Shown: positions 1 to 7,737, numbered from the stretch's first letter. The stretch is 20,339 nt of DNA from JBELHR01 sp049607205 (GCA_049607205.1 JBMYWH010000031.1:1-20339), one strand, 5' to 3'. Made by a program: numbers and translations. The notes: generated from the letters alone by a model not told the origin.

Positions 1-51
1 TCTGTCATGGCAGTAAGTATGACACATTATCTAGCTGGTTTTAAAAACTGA
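1..51 (+). CDS. Possible C-terminal end of an unidentified protein (5' partial)
   Basis: Frame 1 is open from the window edge through 16 codons and stops with TGA at 49-51. The residues read SVMAVSMTHYLAGFKN, which looks like natural protein rather than noise, but it is too short to assign to a family. If real, the gene is convergent with the ABC-F gene that ends at 139. A chance open frame of 16 codons is quite possible, so this is tentative. Confidence 0.35.
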   Translation, partial: SVMAVSMTHYLAGFKN

Positions 52-138
52 AAAGAAAAATCACTTTCCAAGAACTTTCGTTTGAAAAATCACAGAGCAA
101 TGTAAGCGTTTGGCTGACAAATAAAAAACTGATTCTGC

Positions 139-1881
139 TTATCCTTGTAAATAGTACCCAGATAAATTTTGCAAAGAATAACATTTGCAGAATTTGTTGT
201 TCAGAAATTTTACTGAGAACAAAATTTTTGTATTCAATATTTGACTGCAAAGATGATATATATATAATTTTTCTCTCAACTCTTTAACTTTAGGATCTTC
301 TAAGAAATCATCAAATGTAAGATGACGGTCAATGATACCATTTGGAGTTAATTCTATAACTCTATTGGCAACCGTTTGAAGAAACTCGTGATCATGAGTA
401 GTTAAAAGTACGGTTCCTTTGAAATTCACCAAACCATTGTTAAACGATTGGATACTTTCTAAATCTAAGTGATTGGTTGGTTCATCTAACATCAAAACAT
501 TAGCTCTTTTCATCATCATTCTTGAAGTCATACATCTAACCTTCTCTCCTCCAGAAAGTACGTTAGATTTCTTAAGTGCTTCTTCTCCTGAAAAAATCAT
601 TTTCCCTAAAAATCCTCTCAGGTGAACCTCTTCTCTTTCTTCTTCTGTCTTAGCATACTGTCTTAACCAGTCCACTAAGTTGAGTTCTGGATTTGTAAAG
701 AAACTTGAGTTATCCAAAGGAAGGTAGGATTGAGTCGTTGTAACACCCCATTTAAACGAACCTGAATCAGGACTCAAGTTTTCATTAAGTATCTCATAAA
801 AAGCAGTTACTGCTTTAGAATTTTTTGAAATTACAGCAACTTTATCTCCCTTATTCAGATTGATAAAGACATCCTTAAATAAGATTTCTCCATCAGCACT
901 CGCACTTAAATTCTCAATCTCTAAAATTTGATCTCCAGCCTCTCTTTCTTGCTCAAAGAAAATAGCAGGGTAGCGTCTAGAAGAAGGTTTAATTGATTCT
1001 ACATTAAGCTTATCAATCATTTTCTTTCTTGAAGTCGCTTGTTTACTTTTTGCAACATTGGCAGAGAATCTTCTGATAAATTCTTCCAATTCCTTTTTCT
1101 TTTCTTCGGCCTTCTTATTTTGTTGTGCTCTTTGCTTTGCAGCAAGTTGACTTGACTCATACCAGAAGGTATAATTACCTGAGTAATGCGTTATTTTTCC
1201 GAAATCAATATCAGAAATATGAGTACAAACTGCATCTAAAAAGTGTCTATCGTGAGAAACTACAATAACAGTATTCTCATAGTTGGCTAAAAAGTGTTCT
1301 AACCAAGAAATTGTTTCAAAATCCAAATCATTCGTAGGCTCATCCATGATTAGTACATCAGGATTTCCAAACAGGGCTTGAGCTAATAATACGCGTACTT
1401 TAGATTTACCATCTAATTCACTCATATTCACATAATGCATGTCTTCTTTAATACCTAGAGAAGATAATAAACTAGCCGCATCACTATCTGCAGTCCAACC
1501 TCCCATTTCTTCATAAATGATACCAAGATCACCTGCCTTAATTCCATCGGCTTCAGAAAAGTCCGGCTTGGCATAGATCATGTCCATCTCATTTTTAATA
1601 TCAAAGAGTTGTTTATTCCCTTTTAGTACTGTTTCTAGTACTGGAAATTCATCAAAAGCAAAGTGATTCTGTTCTAAAACAGACATTCTTTTTCCTGATT
1701 CTAAACTAACACTTCCAGATGTTGCTTCCATTTGACCAGATAAAATCTTTAAAAAAGTAGATTTCCCTGCACCATTGGCACCAATGATTCCATAACAATT
1801 CCCATGAAGAAATTTAGTATTTACCTCATCAAACAATATTCGTTTTCCGAATTGAACAGATAAATTTGAGACTGATAACAT
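139..1881 (-). CDS. ABC-F family ATPase, YbiT-like, with C-terminal extension
   Basis: Cytosolic twin-ATPase protein of the ABC-F family, which bind the ribosome and act in translation; there are no membrane segments. Translated from ATG at 1879-1881 it has 580 residues. NBD1 has Walker A GANGAGKST (34-42), Walker B with MDEPTND (179-185) and His210. A charged linker follows (about 243-310). NBD2 has signature LSGGEK (442-447), Walker B LDEPTNH (465-471) and His496. The NBD1 signature is degenerate (SELDGKS, 154-160), and at the NBD2 Walker A position the sequence is SKNSKAVT (352-359), without the lysine. An in-frame TTG 60 bases upstream lies where the -33 promoter element should be, so ATG 1881 is preferred. 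Family members are usually about 540 residues; residues 541-580 are an extra tail beginning at a TA repeat. YbiT-like assignment rests on the overall motif pattern. Confidence 0.9.
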   Translation of the reverse strand: MLSVSNLSVQFGKRILFDEVNTKFLHGNCYGIIGANGAGKSTFLKILSGQMEATSGSVSLESGKRMSVLEQNHFAFDEFPVLETVLKGNKQLFDIKNEMDMIYAKPDFSEADGIKAGDLGIIYEEMGGWTADSDAASLLSSLGIKEDMHYVNMSELDGKSKVRVLLAQALFGNPDVLIMDEPTNDLDFETISWLEHFLANYENTVIVVSHDRHFLDAVCTHISDIDFGKITHYSGNYTFWYESSQLAAKQRAQQNKKAEEKKKELEEFIRRFSANVAKSKQATSRKKMIDKLNVESIKPSSRRYPAIFFEQEREAGDQILEIENLSASADGEILFKDVFINLNKGDKVAVISKNSKAVTAFYEILNENLSPDSGSFKWGVTTTQSYLPLDNSSFFTNPELNLVDWLRQYAKTEEEREEVHLRGFLGKMIFSGEEALKKSNVLSGGEKVRCMTSRMMMKRANVLMLDEPTNHLDLESIQSFNNGLVNFKGTVLLTTHDHEFLQTVANRVIELTPNGIIDRHLTFDDFLEDPKVKELREKLYIYHLCSQILNTKILFSVKFLNNKFCKCYSLQNLSGYYLQG

Positions 1882-1911
1882 ATATTTTGAGCCTTTTATA
1901 TTTAAGTTTTG

Positions 1912-1919
1912 CAAAATTA
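1912..1919 (-). promoter_or_regulatory. Promoter -7 element of the ABC-F gene
   Basis: The minus strand reads TAATTTTG, a full match to the Bacteroidota -7 consensus TAnnTTTG. A TTG at 1939-1941 lies 19 bases upstream as the -33 element. Transcription would start near 1907, about 25 bases before the ATG. Confidence 0.65.
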
Positions 1920-2018
1920 GAAAAATTAAGCTGTAATTCAACCTACTATAAGATTTAATTGTCCTATTACCTATGGATTTTTAACAGCCTATTAACAAGA
2001 TTAACCTAAGAATGCAAT

Positions 2019-2026
2019 TACATTTG
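2019..2026 (+). promoter_or_regulatory. Promoter -7 element of the thioredoxin-fold lipoprotein gene
   Basis: TACATTTG matches TAnnTTTG. No clear TTG -33 element is visible at the usual distance. Transcription would start near 2031, giving a leader of about 33 bases. The divergent ABC-F promoter lies about 100 bases away. Confidence 0.55.
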
Positions 2027-2063
2027 TAAATAAGCACATAAACTAATATGTTTGCTTTCAATA

Positions 2064-3455
2064 ATGAAACAACAACTATCCATATACCTCATATTATTGA
2101 TTATCATTTCTTCGTGCCAAGCACCTAAAGAATATGATACTCCAACCTATTTTGGTGGACAAATAATAAATGCTAAGGCTAAGGAGGTTGTCCTTTATAA
2201 AAATGATATTGCCATCGATACACTTCTGTTAAACGAAGACAATCGTTTTTTGAAATCCATTCCTGTTTTTGAAGAAGGCTTATATACATTTAAGCATGCC
2301 AATGAATTTCAGTATCTTTTTATTCAACCTTCAGATTCGATAATTGTTAGATTGAACACCTTAGATTTCGATGAATCTCTGGTCTTCTCGGGTAAAGGAG
2401 GATTGAGAAATGAATTTTTGATAGATGTGTTTATCCAAAATGAAGTTGAAGATAAAAGCCTTAGAGAGCTTTACTACTTATCTTCAATGGACCTTAAGAA
2501 CGAGATTGAACACATACGTCAAATAAAACAGCATCAACTGGACGAATTCCTTGAACAAAATGGGGAATACAACAATTTATACATCAAATATGCCAGAGCC
2601 GCGATAGATTATCCACTTTACAGAAAAATGGAAATCTACCCTTTGATGAAGAGGAAATACCTCAAGTCAAGTAAATTTCCTACTGTACCAGACGATTTCT
2701 ACGATTTCAGATCAAAAATTGACCTCAACGATCCAGTTCTCTCTAATTTTTATACACATCGAAACTATGTAATGGCTTATGCCTATCACCTAGCCTATCA
2801 AGAGAGCGAAGGACAGCTGAATCCAAATATTAATGTAAATTTATTGAACATCGTAAGCGATAGTATTGACAACCCTATGCTTAGAAATAGTATGATTCGT
2901 TCTGCAATGTTTGATGAACTTTTTGCCTACAAAAGCCTTAATATCAATCAAGACTTAATAAATACTTTTATTAAAGTTTCAGATGACGAGGAATTAAAAA
3001 ATCAAATTGATCTATTGATTTCCGATAGTGAACAGGTTCCTAATGGAAGTAAAGTACCAAACTTCTCTATAATTAGTCAAAATAGAAAACCTTATAAAAT
3101 CAACAGTCTCATACGAGGAAGAAATTCTGTAATTTATTTTTGGTCAGAAACAGATACGGAAACAATACTGATTTCTCAAAGAGTTCAGTACCTGCAAAGA
3201 ATGTATCCAAGTATACAATTTATAGGGATCAATTTAGATTATCAAGGTGATACTGGATGGAACATGAGAAGTTTAAAAGGTATTCCTCAGCATTGGCAGT
3301 ATTCATTAACTATGAATTCTAAGGCACGTGCATTCACTCAAAGTCAGTTCCCTAGGTCTATATTGGTAAACCGAAATGGTTACGTAATTGACAATTATGG
3401 AAACATATCTTCACGAAATTTTGAAAATTCTTTGAAAATACTCGAAAAGAATTAA
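2064..3455 (+). CDS. Lipoprotein with a thioredoxin-like domain lacking CxxC
   Basis: A 463-residue predicted lipoprotein. The N-terminus MKQQ is followed by a hydrophobic run and the lipobox ISSC with Cys18, so it should be lipid-anchored in the cell envelope. ATG 2064 is chosen because it places the signal peptide correctly; an in-frame TTG four codons upstream adds nothing useful. Residues about 25-110 resemble the beta-rich N-terminal part seen in DUF4369-type thioredoxin lipoproteins, followed by a helical middle (about 115-325). Residues about 328-463 fit a TlpA/AhpC-type thioredoxin fold: KVPNFSI opening, then VIYFWSETDTE (356-366) where WCxxC would be, and a probable cis-proline at Pro430 (QFPRSILVNRNG). 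The lipobox cysteine is the only cysteine in the protein, so it cannot be a dithiol oxidoreductase by itself. The function is unknown. It stands alone between the divergent ABC-F gene and the helicase, which has its own promoter. Confidence 0.85.
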   Translation: MKQQLSIYLILLIIISSCQAPKEYDTPTYFGGQIINAKAKEVVLYKNDIAIDTLLLNEDNRFLKSIPVFEEGLYTFKHANEFQYLFIQPSDSIIVRLNTLDFDESLVFSGKGGLRNEFLIDVFIQNEVEDKSLRELYYLSSMDLKNEIEHIRQIKQHQLDEFLEQNGEYNNLYIKYARAAIDYPLYRKMEIYPLMKRKYLKSSKFPTVPDDFYDFRSKIDLNDPVLSNFYTHRNYVMAYAYHLAYQESEGQLNPNINVNLLNIVSDSIDNPMLRNSMIRSAMFDELFAYKSLNINQDLINTFIKVSDDEELKNQIDLLISDSEQVPNGSKVPNFSIISQNRKPYKINSLIRGRNSVIYFWSETDTETILISQRVQYLQRMYPSIQFIGINLDYQGDTGWNMRSLKGIPQHWQYSLTMNSKARAFTQSQFPRSILVNRNGYVIDNYGNISSRNFENSLKILEKN

Positions 3456-3486
3456 CAAAACGCTATGTTTAGTGTAATAATTACCG

Positions 3487-3494
3487 TAAATTTG
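3487..3494 (+). promoter_or_regulatory. Promoter -7 element of the DEAD-box helicase gene
   Basis: TAAATTTG matches TAnnTTTG. The -33 element is poor (ATG rather than TTG at 19 bases). Transcription would start near 3499, giving an untranslated leader of roughly 57 bases. Confidence 0.6.
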
Positions 3495-3510
3495 CAAACT
3501 TTTTAACTGC

Positions 3511-3540
3511 ATTTACGAGTTGACGAATAAACTTGTAAAT
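3511..3540 (+). promoter_or_regulatory. Hairpin in the 5' leader of the helicase mRNA
   Basis: ATTTACGAGTT (3511-3521) pairs with AACTTGTAAAT (3530-3540): 11 pairs, one of them G-U, around an 8-base loop. It ends 15 bases before the start codon, inside the predicted leader. DeaD/CsdA-type helicase genes are often cold-induced through leader structure, so a regulatory role is plausible but inferred. Confidence 0.5.
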
Positions 3541-3555
3541 CAACAAATTACGTAC

Positions 3556-5352
3556 ATGGTTACATTTTCTGATCTCGGATTAAATCCAGAAATCATAAAA
3601 GCTTTAGATGATTTAGGCTTTGAAACTCCAACGGAGATTCAACAAAAATCCATCCCTCACCTGATCGAGTCCAAGGCGGACCTCAAGGCATTTGCACAAA
3701 CTGGAACTGGTAAAACTGCCGCTTTTAGTTTACCAATTATTGAAATGCTTACAGGACAGGAAAAAGACGTGCAAGCAATCATACTTTCACCGACGCGAGA
3801 ACTGGCTGTTCAAATCGGTAATAACATTGCTGATTTTACAAAATATTTGCCCAATATAAAGGTACTAACCGTATATGGTGGAGCAAATATAGAAGAACAA
3901 ATTAGAGGACTTAGAAAAAGACCTCAAATTGTAGTAGGAACCCCTGGAAGAACGGTAGACCTTATTAAAAGAGGTATCCTCAAATTAAAAGGAGTAAAGT
4001 GGCTTATTTTAGATGAAGCCGATGAGATGCTTAACATGGGATTCAAAGACGAATTGGATCAAGTACTCGAAGCAACTCCTGTTGAAAAACAAACATTATT
4101 ATTCTCTGCAACCTTCCCTAGAGAAGTGGAAAACATTGCAAGAAATTATATGCATGAACCAGTAGAAATTAGCTCTGGTGCAAAGAATGCTGGGTCTGAC
4201 AATGTTGAAAACGATTATTATATCGTTAGAGATAGTGACCGATACAAAGCCTTAAAACGAATTGCGGATGTTAATCCAAACGTTTACGGTATTGTATTCT
4301 GTAGAACACGTAGAGAAACTAAAGAAGTAGCGGATCGATTGATCCAAGATGGATATAGTGCAGATGCTCTTCACGGAGACCTTTCACAGGCTCAACGTGA
4401 CTCTGTTATGCAAAAGTTTCGTAAGAAAACCATTCAAATTTTAGTAGCTACTGACGTTGCTGCCAGAGGATTGGATGTTACCAACTTGACCCATGTAATC
4501 AACTACAAATTACCAGATCAAATCGAAACCTATACACACAGAAGTGGACGTACAGGAAGAGCTGGAAAAGAAGGAACATGTGTTACTTTATTGACTAAGA
4601 GAGAAGTTTCAAAATTGAAACCTATCGAAAAGAGAATTGGTAAGAAATTCGTAAAGAAAGAAGTTCCAACAGGAGAAGAGATTTGTAGAATTCAATTGAT
4701 GAGTGTAATTGATAAAATCAATAATACTCCAGTAAATGAAGAACAAATTGAACCTTTCTTAGAGAACATCTATGAAAAGCTAGCAAATCTTGATCGTGAA
4801 GAATTGATTAAAAAATTCGTTTCTGTAGAATTCAACTCATTCTTAGAGTATTACGAAAACTCTAACGATATCAATGATAAATCAGCTGCTAGTCCTCGTC
4901 GTCAAACTGATGAGAATATGACTAGGTTCTTTATTAATATTGGACGTAAAGATCAAGTTACTCCACCTCGTTTAATGGGATTAATTAATGAGCATCATCA
5001 GAAAAATGACATTGAAATTGGTCAAATTGAAATTTTAGATAAATTTTCATTCTTCGAAATAGACTCAAAATACGCAGATAAAACTCTTGAAGTATTTAAA
5101 GGTGTTGAATTTGAAGGTAGACGTGTAGGAGTAGAAATCACAAAAAACCAAAGAGGAGAAGGCGGAGGCCGTAACCGAAGAAGTAGACCTAGAGGAGCTA
5201 GTGATAGCGACAGATCTAGAGGTAAGTCTCGTTCTGGAAGAGGAGATCGCAATAGAGGTTCTCGTTCTGATAGTCCATCTTCAGGTTTTGGAAGAAAAAG
5301 AAGTTCAGGAAGTCCATTTAAAGGAGGTCCTGGAAAGAAAGGAAGAAGATAA
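3556..5352 (+). CDS. deaD: DEAD-box ATP-dependent RNA helicase, DeaD/CsdA type
   Basis: ATP-dependent RNA helicase of 598 residues. All core motifs are present: Q motif around TPTEIQQ (24-30), motif I AQTGTGKT (47-54), PTREL (79-83), TPGR (129-132), DEAD (153-156), SAT (184-186), ATDVAARGLD (298-307) and HRSGRTGR (328-335). Residues about 453-530 look like the DbpA-type RNA-binding domain (TRFFINIGRKD... RRVGVEITK). From about 531 to the end is a basic, low-complexity tail rich in RG, RS and SG, ending GKKGRR. This architecture and length fit DeaD/CsdA, which unwinds structured RNA in ribosome assembly and mRNA decay, especially in the cold. ATG 3556 is chosen because the alternative upstream TTG at 3520 lies inside the leader hairpin and its extra residues are not family-like. 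The gene is monocistronic, with its own promoter and a strong terminator. Confidence 0.93.
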   Translation: MVTFSDLGLNPEIIKALDDLGFETPTEIQQKSIPHLIESKADLKAFAQTGTGKTAAFSLPIIEMLTGQEKDVQAIILSPTRELAVQIGNNIADFTKYLPNIKVLTVYGGANIEEQIRGLRKRPQIVVGTPGRTVDLIKRGILKLKGVKWLILDEADEMLNMGFKDELDQVLEATPVEKQTLLFSATFPREVENIARNYMHEPVEISSGAKNAGSDNVENDYYIVRDSDRYKALKRIADVNPNVYGIVFCRTRRETKEVADRLIQDGYSADALHGDLSQAQRDSVMQKFRKKTIQILVATDVAARGLDVTNLTHVINYKLPDQIETYTHRSGRTGRAGKEGTCVTLLTKREVSKLKPIEKRIGKKFVKKEVPTGEEICRIQLMSVIDKINNTPVNEEQIEPFLENIYEKLANLDREELIKKFVSVEFNSFLEYYENSNDINDKSAASPRRQTDENMTRFFINIGRKDQVTPPRLMGLINEHHQKNDIEIGQIEILDKFSFFEIDSKYADKTLEVFKGVEFEGRRVGVEITKNQRGEGGGRNRRSRPRGASDSDRSRGKSRSGRGDRNRGSRSDSPSSGFGRKRSSGSPFKGGPGKKGRR

Positions 5353-5370
5353 AGTCTTTATAAATAAAAA

Positions 5371-5394
5371 AGCCGATTCATTAATGAATCGGCT
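5371..5394. terminator. Bidirectional intrinsic terminator
   Basis: AGCCGATTCA (5371-5380), loop TTAA, then TGAATCGGCT (5385-5394): a perfect 10-base stem. An A-run precedes it and a T-run follows it, so it can end both the helicase transcript (+) and the convergent alpha-oxoamine synthase transcript (-), whose stop codon is at 5417. Confidence 0.92.
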
Positions 5395-5416
5395 TTTTTT
5401 ATGTTTAAAAAAAGAA

Positions 5417-6664
5417 TTAAGCGTTAATAGACTCAGCCATCTTTTTATATGTTCCATTTTCTAATTTCTCACGAATTGCTGAGAATGCAGTAATTGTTTC
5501 CTTAACATCATCTAAATTATGCGCAGATGTTGGAATTAATCTCAATATGATCATTCCTTTTGGAATAACAGGATACACTACAATAGAACAGAAGATCCCG
5601 TGATTCTCACGAAGGTCATTTACCATCACCATCGCTTCAGGAATATCTCCTTTTAAGTATACTGGAGTAACACAAGTATTGGTTGTTCCAATATCAAATC
5701 CTGCATCTTTTAACCCACCCTGAAGTGCATTCACATTTTCCCACAACTTAGAACGTAATTCCGGCATTGTTCTAATCATATCCAATCGCTTCAAAGCTCC
5801 TTTTACCATAGCCATAGGCAAAGACTTCGCAAACATTTGAGAACGCATATTGTACTTCAAATACTTAATCACATCTTTATCTCCAGCAAAGAAAGCTCCA
5901 ATACCAGCCATAGATTTAGCAAAAGTCGCAAAGTATACATCGATACCATCTTGAACTCCTTGCTCCTCACCTGTTCCAGCACCTGTTGCTCCAAGTGTTC
6001 CGAATCCATGAGCGTCATCTACTAATAATCTAAAGTTGTATTTTTCTTTAAGAGCAACGATTTCCTTAAGTTTACCTTGCTCACCTCTCATACCGAATAC
6101 CCCTTCAGAAACTAATAAGATTCCTCCATTGTTCTTCTGAGCAACTAATGTAGCTCTTTGCAAGTTTTTCTCTAAAGATTCAACATCATTATGTCTGTAT
6201 ACAAAACGCTTACCTGGGTGTAATCTCACTCCATCAATAATACAGGCATGAGTATCTACGTCATATACAATCACATCATTTTTAGAAACAAGAGCGTCAA
6301 TCGCAGAAACCATTCCTTGGTAACCAAAGTTTACCAAATACGCAGCTTCCTTATCCACAAATTCCGCGCATTCGCGCTCTAATTGCTCGTGAAAATCAGT
6401 ATGACCTGACATCATTCTTGCTCCCATTGGATATGCCATACCGTGTTCAGCTGCTGCATCAGCATCTGCTTTAATAACATCTGGATGGGCTGCCAATCCT
6501 AAATAGTCATTAACACTCCATGTTACTACACGTTTTCCATTGAACTTCATGCGGTTTGATATAGGTCCCTCTAATTTAGGAAACACATAATAGCCTTCAG
6601 CCTTATCTGCCCAGTTACCAATATGTCCTTTATCTGCATAAATTCTTTCAAACAAATCCTTCAT
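5417..6664 (-). CDS. Alpha-oxoamine synthase family enzyme; probable cysteate acyltransferase of sulfonolipid synthesis
   Basis: PLP-dependent fold-type I enzyme of 415 residues, cytosolic. Visible signatures of the alpha-oxoamine synthase family (serine palmitoyltransferase, KBL, BioF) are NDYLGLA (52-58), GARMMSGHTDFHEQLE (81-96), a PLP-stacking His139 in DTHACIIDG, VDDAHGFG with Asp216 and His219, and the Schiff-base lysine Lys250 in TFAKS. Such enzymes condense an acyl thioester with an amino acid and release CO2. It lies 8 bases downstream of a cystathionine beta-synthase-like gene on the same strand. In Flavobacteriia a member of this family joins cysteate to a fatty acyl group as the first step to capnine and sulfonolipids. 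That specific role is inferred from family, phylum and neighbour; a serine palmitoyltransferase-like or other role is the alternative. The family call is firm, the substrate is not. Confidence 0.88.
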   Translation of the reverse strand: MKDLFERIYADKGHIGNWADKAEGYYVFPKLEGPISNRMKFNGKRVVTWSVNDYLGLAAHPDVIKADADAAAEHGMAYPMGARMMSGHTDFHEQLERECAEFVDKEAAYLVNFGYQGMVSAIDALVSKNDVIVYDVDTHACIIDGVRLHPGKRFVYRHNDVESLEKNLQRATLVAQKNNGGILLVSEGVFGMRGEQGKLKEIVALKEKYNFRLLVDDAHGFGTLGATGAGTGEEQGVQDGIDVYFATFAKSMAGIGAFFAGDKDVIKYLKYNMRSQMFAKSLPMAMVKGALKRLDMIRTMPELRSKLWENVNALQGGLKDAGFDIGTTNTCVTPVYLKGDIPEAMVMVNDLRENHGIFCSIVVYPVIPKGMIILRLIPTSAHNLDDVKETITAFSAIREKLENGTYKKMAESINA

Positions 6665-6672
6665 GTTCTCTT

Positions 6673-7707
6673 TTATTTCAAATTATTTTTAATTTCAATT
6701 TCTTTTTGGTCTTCAAAAAAACCTTGTTCTTCCATCCATTTATCAGAATACACCTTACTTAAATAACGTGATCCATGGTCTGGAAAAATAACGACTACCT
6801 TTGAATCTTCTTTAAAATATCCAAGATTAGCCAATTGCTTTACTCCTTGCATTACAGCACCAGAAGTATATCCAGCAAAAATACCTTCTTCCTTTAAAAG
6901 TCTCCTTGCCTCAAATGCTGATTCCATATCTCCTACTCTTTCGTAATGGTCAATCACTTTAAAATCAGTCGCAGTTGGAATCAAATTCTTACCTAATCCT
7001 TCGATTTTATATGGCTTAGCATCCACAGGCTGAATTGCTCCATAATCATAATATCCTTTAATTACACTCCCTTCTGCATCAATACCTAAAACCTGAATAT
7101 CAGGATTTTGCTCTTTTAAATATCGCGCTGAACCCGAAATAGTTCCTCCAGTTCCACTCGCAGCCACTAAATGAGTAATTTCTCCTCCTGTTTGCTGCCA
7201 TATTTCTGGACCTGTTGAATGATAGTGAGCCTCTATATTTAATTCATTGAAATACTGATTGATATAAATAGACCCAGGATGCTCTTTATGTAATGTCTTA
7301 GCGACTTCATAATAAGATCTTGGATCTTCTGGAGCCACATTTGCAGGACATACATGAACCTCTGCACCCATAGTTCTTAGCATTTCAATTTTATCTTCAG
7401 ATGATTTAGAAGTCACTGCCAGAATACATTTATAACCCTTAACCAAACTTATCATTGCGATACTAAAGCCAGTATTCCCTGAAGTAGTCTCGATAATCGT
7501 ATTCCCTGGTTTTAATATTCCCTTTTTCTCTGCAGATTCAATGATGAATTTCGCAATTCTATCTTTGGCAGAATGCCCGGGATTCATACCTTCTAGTTTA
7601 GCATAATAAGATCCAGGATATACAGAGGTAGATCTATCCAATTGAACCATAGGGGTATTACCAATGAGGTCAACTATGTTCTTTTTGATTAATGGTGTTT
7701 TTGACAT
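6673..7707 (-). CDS. Cysteine synthase/cystathionine beta-synthase family PLP enzyme; possible cysteate synthase
   Basis: PLP-dependent fold-type II enzyme of 344 residues. It has the opening IGNTPMVQL (15-23), the Schiff-base lysine Lys48 in GHSAKDR, the substrate loop TSGNTG (75-80), the phosphate-binding GTGGT (185-189) and a TSGA motif with Ser282 near the PLP ring nitrogen. The C-terminus (SDKWMEEQGF) is closer to the catalytic core of cystathionine beta-synthase than to CysK, but there are no CBS regulatory domains. The ATG at 7705-7707 is preferred over a TTG four codons upstream. These enzymes do beta-replacement on serine, O-acetylserine or O-phosphoserine. With the alpha-oxoamine synthase gene immediately downstream, the likely nucleophile is sulfite and the product cysteate. 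That is inference; cysteine or cystathionine synthesis is the alternative. Confidence 0.88.
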   Translation of the reverse strand: MSKTPLIKKNIVDLIGNTPMVQLDRSTSVYPGSYYAKLEGMNPGHSAKDRIAKFIIESAEKKGILKPGNTIIETTSGNTGFSIAMISLVKGYKCILAVTSKSSEDKIEMLRTMGAEVHVCPANVAPEDPRSYYEVAKTLHKEHPGSIYINQYFNELNIEAHYHSTGPEIWQQTGGEITHLVAASGTGGTISGSARYLKEQNPDIQVLGIDAEGSVIKGYYDYGAIQPVDAKPYKIEGLGKNLIPTATDFKVIDHYERVGDMESAFEARRLLKEEGIFAGYTSGAVMQGVKQLANLGYFKEDSKVVVIFPDHGSRYLSKVYSDKWMEEQGFFEDQKEIEIKNNLK

Positions 7708-7727
7708 ATAAGGTTCCAAATTATCGG

Positions 7728-7735
7728 CAAATATA
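7728..7735 (-). promoter_or_regulatory. Promoter -7 element of the CBS-like/oxoamine synthase operon
   Basis: The minus strand reads TATATTTG, matching TAnnTTTG. A TTG at 7758-7760 lies 22 bases upstream, inside the end of the oligopeptidase gene. Transcription would start near 7723, about 16 bases before the ATG. This gives the two-gene operon its own promoter despite being only 30 bases behind the upstream gene. Confidence 0.55.
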
Positions 7736-7737
7736 CA

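Noticed and set aside
41..250. Open frame of 69 codons on the minus strand
   Set aside because: It starts with TTG, overlaps the end of the ABC-F gene, and its sequence (many Phe, Ser, Leu) looks like translated AT-rich non-coding DNA. It may mark the ancestral intergenic region behind the ABC-F gene.
2048..2128. 26-residue upstream frame starting at ATG 2048, overlapping the lipoprotein start out of frame
   Set aside because: There is no ribosome binding site and no family-like sequence. The in-frame ATG at 2064 gives a textbook lipoprotein signal, so the upstream ATG is probably incidental.
3461..3474. Possible terminator hairpin after the thioredoxin-fold lipoprotein gene
   Set aside because: Only about five pairs including a G-U, with no T-run; too weak to call.
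5201..5464. Open frame of 87 codons in a second plus frame over the helicase tail and terminator
   Set aside because: The low-complexity Arg/Gly/Ser codons of the helicase tail create long open frames in other frames. This one runs through the strong terminator and into the antisense of the next gene.
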